Below, one piece after another: positions 33,711 to 45,453 of a DNA stretch of 64,000 nt. Every line of letters begins with the position of its first letter. The stretch's first letter is position 1. A program made the translations under genes and the position numbers. The DNA is taken from assembly GCF_002994745.2 (NCBI RefSeq), contig NC_037091.1, positions 28,960,289 through 29,024,288 of the forward strand, written 5' to 3'. The notes under the pieces are model-generated. The model searched no databases. It was not told the DNA's origin and worked only from the letters and a program-made list of their open reading frames with translations. The stretch is from Rosa chinensis. Lineage: Eukaryota; Streptophyta; Magnoliopsida; Rosales; Rosaceae.

Positions 33711-34865
33711 AAATGTTTTAAAAAGTGCGCGTCAGGCGCGCCTTCAAGCTTAAAAGGCGTGAGGCGTGAAGAAAAGTTTTGCAGATGAGGCGGAGATGGA
33801 AGCGTCGAAGGCGGAGAAAACGACGTCGTTTTGGTGTTTTGAGAGGGTTTTCATTCATTTAGGTCGTGTATACCCGAGCCAAGCCCCAAATCACTCAACA
33901 CAGCCTGCTCCCGAACTCTTCACTCTCAAGAGCAGCCAATCCCAATTCCCTACTTGAAAAGTTGATAAAATCATGAAGAGCCCATAAGTTTTTTCAAGAT
34001 TTTGGTTCTAAATGAGGCTATTTGCAGAATTGGAGTAAGAAATAAGTTCGATTTGAAGAGAGTTGGAGAGTTGTAGACTTGTAGTTCGATTTGAATTTTG
34101 AAGAAAAGGAGTTTAAGGTATGATCTTGCTTTTCTCTCAACTTTCCTTGCTTTCTTTGGATGGTTTTGTGTTTCTTTGTTATGTGCAATTGGAATTGGAA
34201 TTGTGTTTATGGTAATCCTCGAAATAGTGCTTTTTAGTATTTCGTAGATTGCAATCATGGGGCTGTTTAAATTACAATACAACCTTTTCTAATCATATGA
34301 ACCAGTAATAAGAATGGTTTGGCTACTTGATCTCATTGTCATCAGATCGTTCTCTTTTCGACCCATTTAACCATTGTAGTTAATCCATCATTTAAGTGAG
34401 GAAAAGAATCAAATGAGGTTTTAATTAACAAGAAAAAACTGAAGTACGAACTTTGCCATAGCAAGTAGCTAACGTTTATGCTTGAACACTGGATTTTTAA
34501 GTTTGTTGAAGCTACATTGTTAAAGAACTCTTGCTGCAAATCATATGAGTCTAGGCAGACACTGCTAAAGCTACTGCTTTTCTTTTCTAAGCATTCCAGT
34601 AAGCACTTAGATTTGTTTCTAAGTTGATATATACAAGTACTTAGTTAGTTAGTTGTTCTGTTTATGATATAAGCACTTAGATGTTCTGCTTAAAACTTTA
34701 AGTTGACGTAAGTTTTGAAGTTGTGTAGTGCAGGCACAATAAGTTCTAGTATTAGTGAGACAACAAAGAAATATCATATATATAACTCATTTATACGTAA
34801 GGCGAACGCTTTACTGAGGCTCTCCCGAAAACACCTCGGCTATGCCTCAGCCTTTTAAAACATTG
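33711..34865. mobile_element. 1.15-kb terminal-inverted-repeat element
   Basis: The left end AATGTTTTAAAAA and right end TTTTAAAACATT (34853-34864) are inverted repeats of about 12 bases. Just inside both ends are GC-rich words (left GCGCGTCAGGCGCGCC, right CTCGGCTATGCCTCAGCC). No transposase is present. Flanks TATTTGTA and TATTATTT are a weak 8-bp match, which would suggest hAT, but this is uncertain. Confidence 0.55.
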
Positions 34866-35369
34866 TATTATTATTTTGTATCATTGCAATTTGAATTTAA
34901 TTTGCAATATATTTGCACAGGGTTGTTTTAGTAGGGATCAAAGAACCTGCAGTTTTATATCAATCACTTAATCTTCAGGTATATATAAATGATATATGGT
35001 GTTTAATCACTATGATCAAAAATCAAGTCATTTTCAGTTATATCTTTCATGATTGTCAATTGTTTGCAACAACAAATCCTGCAGCAAAGCATGGAAACCA
35101 TTGCTAGTTCGATTGAGCAGAAGATTTTTTTCTTACACAAATTACAAATTCAACTTTGGAGATTACATTCTACATGGATATATAATTGCATTGCTGGAAA
35201 AATAAGATATAAAAATATGAACCCTAAACCCTTTTTGATTTCTTTCCCTTTTTTCCTGTAAATTTTGGGAGCCCATTCAACAAGGATATAGTATCTTGGT
35301 TCATCTCTTCTTCCTCTGTCGGACGCTCTCATTCACTGAAAGCTTTGTTATTGGTTTCAGACTTCACCG
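34866..35369 (+). other. 5' flank of the sterol dehydrogenase gene
   Basis: No gene recognised. The last 100-150 bases are pyrimidine-rich and probably include the 5' UTR. No confident TATA box. Confidence 0.4.
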
Positions 35370-37338
35370 ATGACCTGCGATGAGAGATGGTGCGTCGTCA
35401 CCGGAGGCCGAGGCTTCACTACTCGCCATTTGGTTCTCATGCTCATCCGCCAGAACATCTTCCATGTCCGAATCGCTGACCTCGGCCCCACCATCAATCT
35501 CGAACCTTCCGAGTCCAACGGAGTCCTCGCCGATGCTTTGAACTTCGACCGCGTTGAGTACATTTCCATCGACCTCCGCTGCAAGGATCAAGTTCTTCAA
35601 GGTCAGAATGCTTTCCTCCTTACTAAATTTAGCAGTTTATTATGTAAAATTGAACTTTTACACTTATTGATTGAGTAAGTTTGCATGCTTTGCATTCAAT
35701 CTGTGTAGCATGTCAAGGTGATGAGGTTGTGTTCCATATGGCGGCACCTAATTCGTCGATCAACAATTACTAGCTCCACCATTCGGTCAATGTGGAAGGT
35801 ACTGAACCAGAAGAAGAATTTGCATTTTTTTGCTTTTGATGGTTTGGATTTTTGATTGTTTGATAATGTCGTTGTTCAATTATGCTATGCAGGAACTAAA
35901 AATGTGATTGATGCTTGTGTTAAGCAGAAAGTGAAGAGGCTCATATACACTAGCTCTCCTAGCGTTGTGTTTGATAGGGTTCATGGTATTATTGATGGGG
36001 ATGACTTGTTGTCATATCCACCTAAGGTACGCACAAGCCGAATTTCGAACTACAATTATTGCTATTGAATTTCAATAATGCAAGAATTTTGCGTCCCTAC
36101 ATCTTTGATTCTAAATTGTCTGTACTTATTTCAACACAATGATACTTATTCGGCCACTAAAGCGCAAGGAGAAGAGTTGGTAATCAAGTCAAATGGTGTT
36201 AAAGGGCTTCTAACCTGCTGCATACGCCTAGCAGCATTTTCGGACCCGGTGATAGGTTACTTGTTCCGTCTTTAGTTGTTGCCGCCAGGGCTGGGAAATC
36301 CAAGGTATTTTGGGTTATCCGTGAGATAAATTTTAGTTTAAAACACACACATACATATTCACACACCATTGTGAAATGTGAAGATTAAAAATATCTGATG
36401 TTCAGTTTCTTCTGCTCTTTCAAATGATCAGTTCATTATAGGAGATGGCAATAACATTTATGATTTCACGTATGTTGAAAATGTGGCCCATGCCCATATA
36501 TGTGCAGAGCGAGCTCTAGCATTTGAAGGCACAGCTGCAGAGAAAGCTGCAGGACAGGTACAATTGTGTAACATAAATTTCTTAAAACTTTTGTCTGAAG
36601 GCAGATAGATGTTGTCAGAATGGAATTGAAAATAAGATGCATTTTATCTACTGAGCCGTCGCTTCACATTCTGTTTCCTTACATTTTCATTAAAACATGG
36701 CCAAGTCATGCTTTACTTTGGATGTCTGTTCATTCAAGATGATGATAAGTTTTGGCATTTTTAGCTAAAAGGAGGGTTTTTTTTTTTTTTTTTTTTTTCA
36801 GGCATATTTTATAACCAATATGGAACCTATTAAGTTTTGGGAGTTTATTTCACTTATTCTAGAAGGTCTTGGTTATGAAAGGTACATTATTTTCTTAGTC
36901 CTTTCAGTTATGCATACCTTCTATGTGATCACTATACTTTACATCCTCTACACCTTAACATGTAGTGTAGTCTTTTGGTTATTTCTAATATTTCATTTTG
37001 AAGATTTAATACTTCATTCTGGTGTCTCTCTCTCTCTCATCTTGCTTTATTCTCCCCCAAATGAATGTTTGAATGTTGTTTGCAGACCAAGGATAAAAAT
37101 CCCTACAGCTGTTATGATGCCAATTGCACATGTGGTGGAGAGCACATATAAGCTTTTAGGCCCGTATGGTATGAAGGTTCCACAGCTGACGCCTTCAAGA
37201 ATTAGACTTCTCTCTTGCACCAGATCTTTTAAATCTTCAAAACCACAGGATCGAATTGGTTACACACCCCTTATTTCGCTTCAGGTTATATTCTATTTTC
37301 ATAATAAGAGTGATCAGCTTTGGTTATTTCAATGAAAT

Positions 37339-39055
37339 TGATGCGGCTGAAATAGCCTCACAATTTAACCCTGCAAAATGTAGTTGTTAGTATATGATAA
37401 GCAGGGATCGTTCAGTCCGGGGATTGTAGGGTACACCTACACAAAAAGGTCAATTAACAAATAAAAGAATGAAATGGGGGTTTTTGAATTTTGGTTCCTA
37501 ATCTACTTAAAATAAAAACAAAACAAATAAACCTATATACAATGATCGACTTCCCTAACCTAGACCAATACCACTCGGAAATTACTAAGTGTAAAAACAG
37601 AAAATCCATTTCAACATGCTACAAAAATGTGCCCATCTTAAATGCCTAGATAAGAGCTCAAATGAAAAGCCTCAGCGGATCAATCCACTTATCTGATTCA
37701 TTCTAATGTAGGCATGGATCGGAAAAGTCCTTACCAAGCCTAATACTACTAATTTTCAAAAACACTCAGCGTAATTCTCTTAACTAGTAGTATTATCTAA
37801 CCCTCGAATCAACTCACACGTGCAAATTAACCATTACAGATAGAATTTAGCACGTAATTTTCAGAATCATTTAATCATTAAAGCATGATTTTTACCACCC
37901 GTTAGAACTAATTACTACTTGTTTAACTCAGTATCTTAACAAATAACAATTACTCTTGGCAAATTAAGCAAACACACTAGAACTCTCACCGTTATTCTAG
38001 CATGCAAACTTATTAACCTAACTCTGAAAATTACCTAAACACGTAAAAGGGCACAAGATTGTAACATGCATCATAAAAGAATTCTCGAAATTAACTCAAT
38101 AATAAACTGAAAATCTCAAAAATATTAATAAAAATATTATGAAAATTTCATGTCTCCAATTACACAACTCGCAAATTGAAACAAACAAAACCGAAACAAA
38201 AATTATAAGTAGAGTCATAGTTACACTTTGAAGCTTTCCTCAGCGGCTTAGCAACAAGGTGATGAACTTGTCTCTACTATGGTGGTGGAGCGTCCTTGAC
38301 TCAGCGCCTAAGAGCTTCGTAGATTGATAGATGGATGGTGTCACGGTCTTGTAGGTGATGGAAGTTTAAGGAGTGAATTGGGCAGAGTCTCAGAAAAGTT
38401 TTTGGCCAGGAAGTGATAGGCAATGAATTATCTTGGCGGGGAAGTGATCTTGGCTGGGAAGTGATAGGCAATTCTATTCTGGACATTGCCTATTTATAGG
38501 GGAGCATTGGTTGGCTTTCCCAACTGAAACGTCTCCTTTATGGCCTTAACTCCTCTCATAATGGGGCAATTCCTTTAATTTCCAAGCTGAAACGTCTTTC
38601 TCTTATTTATTTTCCAGCTGAAACATCTTTCTCTTTTATTCCCCAACTAAAAAAACTTCTTTCTCCTTTATTCTCCAGCTGAAAACGTCTTTCTCCTTTA
38701 TTTCCCTTCTTCATTGCTTGGTCAAATGTCTTAAATACTTTATTTTATGACTCCATCATTGCTGTTTCCAAGAGTTCCACTAGGTAAGGTTTCCTACAAC
38801 AAGCAGGAGAATATCAAAATTTTCTAGAGAAAATAAAGGGAATTAAAATGTAAAGACCGCAAAAACGGTCGACAGTGAGAAATCTTGATCCAGGTAGGAT
38901 TTTTCATGAATTTTACTTTTTTCGCCTATTTCACTTCAAACACTCAACAAGACTCTCAAAATGACTTACTGACTCAAAACACTAAACTAAGGGAGAAATA
39001 AGGCTAAAATGAGGCACATAATCAATAATATCGTCACACTTTTTTGCTCCTATCA
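37339..39055 (-). repeat. 3' LTR (in element sense) of the Athila-like element
   Basis: 1,717 bp. Plus strand begins TGATGCGGCTG and ends GCTCCTATCA. A minus-strand TATA box (CTATAAATAGGC) lies near 38488-38500. It has a short local duplication (GGGAAGTGAT repeated near 38440-38465) absent from the other LTR. Confidence 0.9.
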
Positions 39056-40836
39056 ACTACCCCACACTTAGCTTTTGCTAGTCCCTTAGCAAAACAAAAA
39101 TACAAAACAAAACAACGACTCAACGAAAAACAAGTAAATGACTCTACTTCCCATAACTGTTGTCTCAGAGACTCCAAACTCATGGCTTTCACGTTAAACA
39201 CTTAATCAAAATTGCATAGATAATTCCATGGTTAATAAACCTGTGACATTCATATGACTAAGCAAGATATGGAGAACTTAAGTTATACAGTGAATGATAG
39301 CATGTTTCGAACAAGTCCAATCCAAACTCACAGGGCATACTCTCGATTTTTCTCTCAGAAATGGCTATGCTTAAAAGCTTCACTCTCAAGTATATGCAAG
39401 AGAATAAATTGTAAGGCAACAAATAGCTTGCATATTTCATCAATAAACGCATTTTGTGAAGAATTATTAAAGACCTCAAGAAATGACTAAGTGCACAAAT
39501 GGACCTAAACCATAACCTCGACTGCGTTCCTGACTCCACTAACCAAAGACTGCCCATCTCAAGGATCAAGTAAGCACTTAAACAGGTTGTAATGGGGCTA
39601 AGCTAGGGTTTTCGAAATGAAGATTAAGCATACAAAAATCCTAAGGACCTAGCAGAGCATATAAGGACCACCTTATGTCATCATTTTTGTAGACCAAATA
39701 TCATTGTTTTGGGCCAAACCTTCACTCTAACCAACATGGGAATGGACAAAGGCATAATTTTCAACTTTGAGCCTTCTACAAATTTGAAAGTCCAAAACCA
39801 CACTTCAACAATTTCCCAAGAGTTTTCGTTTCAATTTGTTTTCTCTTTTGCCGTTTTTGTTTCTTTCTTTTTCATTTTCTTTCTTTCTTTTTTTTTTTTT
39901 ACAGCAATTTTTTTTTCTCTCTTCTTTTTTCTTGGATTTTCCCCACCCCACACTTGTCTTTCATCATCACCCCTATACTATGTCATGCTCTACTAAGTCC
40001 CTAAGACAAGGGTAGAGATATCCTGTACTAAGCTCATGGTAGGGTAGTGAGGGTGATGAAACAAAGGCTTTCAACGTAGGCTCAAAGGGGTTCATTCTAA
40101 AGAGTCCCACGACGGGCACAATTGGGGACACATGCTTGTTTGGCTATGGTGGTTACCCTAATGCCTTCTATCCTATCCAGGATCAGTGCATATTATGGCA
40201 TACAAGTTTTGACAGTCACAACAATCGAGTTCTAGTATTCTCTAGTCCATTAAAATCTATTGCACATGATCATTGGATTTCCAAGAATGATGAGATTTTG
40301 CAAATACCGCCATGAAATTATGAATTTATCAATAAGCACTCGAAAAAAAAGTATTTTAGCTCAACAGCTCACTTAGGGTCAAATGAATCAGACTTAATCC
40401 TAGCATGCTTAATGAACCAAGTTACAATCCTATCTCAAATCTTCATACACGTATCACAACGTCGATTAACCACATAATTCAATTAAGTCCTATTTCGATT
40501 GTGAAAACCTTCAGCCATGAATTCAGAGACATGTTCATCCTTTTTTTTGAACTAAAATAAAGGTGTAAACCCACCCCACACTTAGAATCTACATTATCTC
40601 AATGTAGGCAAAAAATATGGTATATAGACCCTAAATATGGGGGGCTACGAAAATAAGGGAAGGGTAAAATAAACAAACAAACAAACAAAGACACAAGTAC
40701 AATTCAACCTAAGCAAGTGAAGGGATAGAAATGTCAAACTCTCGTTGATGGCTCCTCCACAGCCTCGATTGAAATGGGTTGCCTCCCATGCAGCGCTTAA
40801 TATTTATAGTCCTTCAGTCTGGACTTTTCTCCTTGT
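39056..40836 (-). other. Non-coding internal region of the Athila-like element
   Basis: Where pol should be, only non-coding sequence is found: T/C-rich runs near 39840-39930 and scattered stops in all frames. A purine-rich tract (AAGTGTGGGGTAGT on the minus strand, 39056-39070) abuts the LTR and is the presumed PPT. A second TGTGGGGT-type purine tract occurs near 40575 and may be an internal PPT-like repeat. Confidence 0.6.
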
Positions 40837-42399
40837 TCACACGTGCTCATTCCTTGGGTTAGGCACCGTGTTACTTGGTAGCTTCCCAGTTTCAGCAATC
40901 CGACCCATGAAATCCACCACTTGGCCCATTTGATTCTTGAGCTCCGCAATATCCTTTGAATGGGTCGCCTGTCCTTCAATCAAAGCTTGAGTAGCCGTGT
41001 TAAGTTGTTGTTGCCCCACAGCAAGGGATTTCAACAGTTCATCATAATTATGGGCACTCAAAGTATTAGAAACAGGAGGTGGAGGGACAGAATTGGGAAT
41101 ACCAAAAGTTTGAGGTACCTGAGGCGTAAAAAACAAACCTGGTGGGCGTTGAGAATTCTGACCTGGGCCTTGAGGTGGTCTCAAGGTATTATCATTGTTG
41201 GCCCAACGAAAGTTGGGGTGGTCTCTGAGCCCAGGATTGTAAGTATTGGAGTAAGGGTTGTACCTCGGGCCTCCTTGATACCCTAAGGCGTTAACAGATT
41301 CCCATCCTTCTGGAGAGGCAAGTTGGGGACATTTATCTGTGGGGTGCCCTTGAGTCGAGCACATCCCACACACTTGAGCCATTGCTCCTCCTCCATTAAC
41401 GTTTAAGACTTGAGACAGCAGAGTAGACATCTTGTTGACCTTGTCTTCCAGAGCAGAGTTAGTGGACACCTCATGTACCCTCCGTTGAGTGGAAAGCACC
41501 CCCTCATATTGCTGATAGTTTAGTGCACGATTAGTAAGTAGCACCTTGGCATCAGCAGGTGTCTTATCCATAAAGGATCCTCCAGCAGCAGCATCTAACA
41601 AACCACGCTAATTAGCGGTGAGTCCTTCATAAAAATAGGTAAGGAGGGACCCCTCACTCATCCCATGGTTAGGGCATGATGCTACAAGGCTCTTAAATCT
41701 ATCCCAATAATTGCAGAAATTCTCCTCATGTCCTTGCGTGATTCCACTAATCTGCTTCCTCAAAACAGTGACCTTTGAGGCAGGAAAGTACTTCGTAAGG
41801 AACTCGCCCTTCATCCTATCCCAAGTGTTGATAGTCCCAGCAGGCAGCTCAAATAGCCAAGTCTTGGCCTTGTCCTCCAAAGTAAAAGGGAATGCCTTCA
41901 TCTTCAAGATATTGATATCAGCTCCTTTAGGGCACATACTCCCACAGACAAACTCGAACTCCTTGAGATGCTTGTTGGTTTCTTCACTACTCATCCCATG
42001 AAACTTGGGTAGGTGATGCAGAAACCCACTCTTTAACTCAAAATCATCATTAAGCCCCTCTCCTAGTTCTGGATAGGCAATGCATAAGGGCGCGGTACCC
42101 CCACCTGTAGGATTAGACAGTTGCCTAATAATCTCAGCCATTGGTGCCTGTACTTGCTCAACACGGGCGTGCTCTTCCTCTTCTTCCTCTTCAAAGACTT
42201 ATTCTTCTCCCTCTTCAGAATGGTCAGGTTTGTTGATCTCCTCGGTTGATCTAGTTGAGGAGTTATAACCTGAATAGCTAGAGTCCTGAGAATCCCTCCT
42301 TTCTAGAGGAGGGCGGTCTGAAAAAGTGAGTTCTGCCCTTTGCCTAGCCCGTTCCAATTTTTCAAAGAGCTCCTTAGTCTTATCAGAGACAGTGGACAT
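40837..42399 (-). pseudogene. gag: Gag of the Athila-like element (two nonsense codons)
   Basis: One frame of about 520 codons on the minus strand from ATG 42399, broken only by stops at 42199-42201 and near 41605-41607. Features: acidic Ser-rich N-terminus ('STVSDKTKELFEKLERARQR'), an E-run, capsid-like domain ('FHGMSSEETNKHLKEF', 'AKTWLFELPAGTINTWD', 'FCNYWDRFKSLVASCP'), a Cys/His segment ('CGMCSTQGHPTDKCP') matching CX2CX4HX4C, a Pro/Asn-rich linker and a C-terminal coiled coil. Gag packages element RNA into particles. Apart from the two stops no frameshift is seen, unusual for a copy with no pol at all. Confidence 0.85.
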
Positions 42400-43435
42400 T
42401 CATGGACTTTTAAGACCAAATCAAGTGTTAGTAACATATACAAGGTTTGAAATACAAACATTATGTGTTTCCTACTTTCTAAGTTACTTTTACATTTACA
42501 TACTTAGGTACTGGAACAGAGGACCTCGTTTGTGCAATGGGACTATAGAACAGCTACCCTCGACAAAGTCATGTTTAATCCAATATACCTTAAGCAGGTC
42601 ACACATCATTTTTATTTTATTTTATTATAAACATAGTTAATACCTCAATTGATTCCAAGTTGTAAGTCGAGCCCAATAGAAACCACTACTATTGGTGAGA
42701 TACGATATAGGGATAGTCGCCCAGACATAAGTCTCTTTCCTTTGTTTCAGAAGGCAGAATGGCCAGATTAAGAGGTAAGTGAGAGGGAGGACTCATTTTA
42801 GTGATACTACGGAGGCTACTCCCTCATTGAGGTTTAGGCCCCTATTGGCTACTCCCACATAGTGGTTTAGGCTCATTCTATAGTATCTCTGAGATCCAAT
42901 TGAACCCATCACCCAGGGTCTCAACCTAAGACACCATCTGTATGCCCCTTACTCAGCTGGGAAATTAACTTATGTGTTAGACTGTTCTCCAAGTGCTAAT
43001 AAAGGCCGCCCTCAACCTCAAGAGACTTGAGCAAGGTACTAATGAAGGGGCCAAAATTAACAAAAGGGCCCTTGTCTACTCATACGATTTTACACACTTA
43101 CAACAATTAAGTATTTAGCTAAATTCATATCCTAAGTATATTAATCTAAGTGAAAAACATACAATTTACAATATGCTAAAAAAAAAACTCATTCTACAAT
43201 TTACAACATGCTTAAAAAAACAACTTCTACAAATTGTACAACAATTATAAAAGACATGCTTAATTTCGTAACACTCATAAAACTTAAACTAAATCACAAT
43301 TAAAGCTTGGCCTAACTGAAATCGCAATTTGTCACCATTCCACAAGTGTAGTACAAAAATTAGCATGCATTCTATATACAACAAAATCCACAAGTGCAAG
43401 GGGTTTTAACAATCCCCGGCAACGGCGCCAAAAAT
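42400..43435 (-). other. 5' leader of the Athila-like element with primer-binding site
   Basis: Long untranslated leader between PBS and gag (minus sense), without coding potential. The PBS lies at about 43411-43433 next to the 43436 LTR edge (GGCGCCGTTGCCGGGGATTG on the minus strand), typical of Athila elements. Confidence 0.75.
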
Positions 43436-44992
43436 TGATGCGGCTGAAATAGCCTCACAATTTAACCCTGCAAAATGTAGTTGTTAGTATATGATAAGCA
43501 GGGATCGTTCAGTCCGGGGATTGTAGGGTACACCTACACAAAAAGGTCAATTAACAAATAAAAGAATAAAATGGGGGTTTTTGAATTTTGGTTCCTAATC
43601 TACTTAAAATAAAAACAAAACAAATAAACCTATATACAATGATCGACTTCCCTAACCTAGACCAATACCACTCGGAAATTACTAAGTGTAAAAACAGAAA
43701 ATCCATTTCAACATGCTACAAAAATGTGCCCATCTTAAATGCCTAGATAAGAGCTCAAATGAAAAGCCTCAGAGGATCAATCCACTTATCTGATTCATGC
43801 CTAGAAAATCCATTTCAACATGCTACAAAAATGTAACCTACAATTTTTACCACCCGTTAGAACTAATTACTACTTGTTTAACTCAGCGTCTTAACAAATA
43901 ACAATTACTCTTGGCAAATTAAGCAAACACACAAGAACTCTCACCGTTATTCTAGCATACAAACTTATTAACCTAACTCTGAAAATTACCTAAACACGTA
44001 AAATGGCACAAGATTGTAACATGCATCATAAAAGAATTCTTGAAATTAACTCAATAATAAACTGAAAATCTCAAAAATATTAATAAAAATATTATGAAAA
44101 TTTCATGTCTCCAATTACACAACTCGCAAATTGAAACAAACAAAACCGAAACAAAAATTATAAGTAGAGTCATAGTTACACTTTGAAGCTTTCCTCAGCG
44201 GCTTAGCAACAAGGTGATGAACTTGTCTCTACTATGGTGGTGGAGCGTCCTTGACTCAGCGCCTAAGAGCTTCGTAGATTGATGGATGGATGGTGTCACG
44301 GTCTTGTAGGTGATGGAAGTTTAAGGAGTGAATTAGGCAGAGTCTCGGAAAAGTTTTTGGCCAGGAAGTGATAGGCAATGAATTATCTTGGCTGGGAAGT
44401 GATAGGCAATTCTATTCTGGACATTGCCTATTTATAGGGGAGCATTGGTTGGCTTTCCCAACTGAAACGTCACCTTTATGGCCTTAACTCCTCTCATAAT
44501 GGGGCAATTCCTTTAATTTCCAAGCTGAAACGTCTTTCTCTTATTTATTTTCCAGCTGAAACATATTTCTCTTTTATTCCCCAACTAAAAAAACGTCTTT
44601 CTCCTTTATTCTCCAGCTGAAAACGTCTTTCTCCTTTATTTCCCTTCTTCATTGCTTGGTCAAATGTCTTAAATACTTTATTTTATGACTCCATCATTGC
44701 TGTTTCCAAGAGTTCCACCAGGCAAGGTTTCCTACAACAAGCAGGAGAATATCAGAATTTTCTAGAGAAAATAAAGGGAATTAAAATGTAAAGACCGCAA
44801 AAACGGTCGACAGTGAGAAATCCTGATCCAGGTAGGATTTTCATGAATTTTACTTTTTTCGCCTATTTCACTCCAAACACTCAACAAGACTCTCAAAATG
44901 ACTTACTGACTCAAAACACTAAACTAAGGGATAAATAAGGCTAAAATGAGGCACATAATCAATAATATCATCACACTTTTTTGCTCCTATCA
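43436..44992 (-). repeat. 5' LTR (in element sense) of the Athila-like element, internally deleted
   Basis: 1,557 bp, 160 bp shorter than its partner. Around 43797-43850 a segment present in the other LTR is replaced by a short filler copied from about 100 bp upstream (see finding). TATA region near 44430. Confidence 0.9.
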
Positions 44993-44997
44993 GAAAT

Positions 44998-45453
44998 TGC
45001 ACTGATACAGAAAAAAAAAAATTAACCAATAAAATTGCACTTGGCTAGAGCTCCCAACCATATTCACTTCAATTGCGCATCTATCAATTTTTAAGAAGAC
45101 AATTGAGTCACACCCACACTTGATTGCTGAAAAACTATAGTATTATCCTTGGTTTTGCATTACCAATGGAAGTTTCCAATCCTTGTGTGTAGGAATTATA
45201 GTTTTATTATACTTTGTTTGGTCAATATAGCATATTCAGCTGTCTTTGAAGACGGGCAAGAAAGCCGTAAAATATTTTCTAATATTTGACTAGAGATGCA
45301 AACCTATATGAAGTGGCTTTAAGCTTCTCTTTCTATTAATGGTGCACTGACTAATAAGTTAATAAAAAAATGTTTTGTCATTTGACATTTCCATTTTCAA
45401 ATTCTTATTTTGGTGCTTTTCTTATGACAATGTGATATTTTTTTTTCCTTCAG
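44998..45453 (+). other. Right remainder of intron 7 with partial duplicate of exon 8
   Basis: At about 45097-45130 a 30-odd-base piece ('GACAATTGAGTCACACCCAC' onward, to TTGCTGA) repeats the 5' part of exon 8 (45470-45502) with few mismatches. It lacks a splice acceptor. The rest is AT-rich intron. Confidence 0.75.

Larger units (their letters stand above)
37339..44992 (-). mobile_element. Athila-like LTR retrotransposon, gag only, in intron 7 of the sterol dehydrogenase
   Basis: 7,654 bp on the minus strand. LTRs lie at 37339-39055 and 43436-44992, with perfect 5-bp duplications GAAAT (37334-37338, 44993-44997). The internal region (39056-43435) has a PBS at the right and a gag frame, but no protease, RT, RNase H or integrase. 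The PBS (revcomp of 'CCCCGGCAACGGCGCCAAAA') and large LTRs suggest the Athila lineage. About 20 substitutions distinguish the LTRs by eye, so insertion is recent. Lack of pol makes it dependent on other elements (a LARD-like derivative). Confidence 0.9.
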
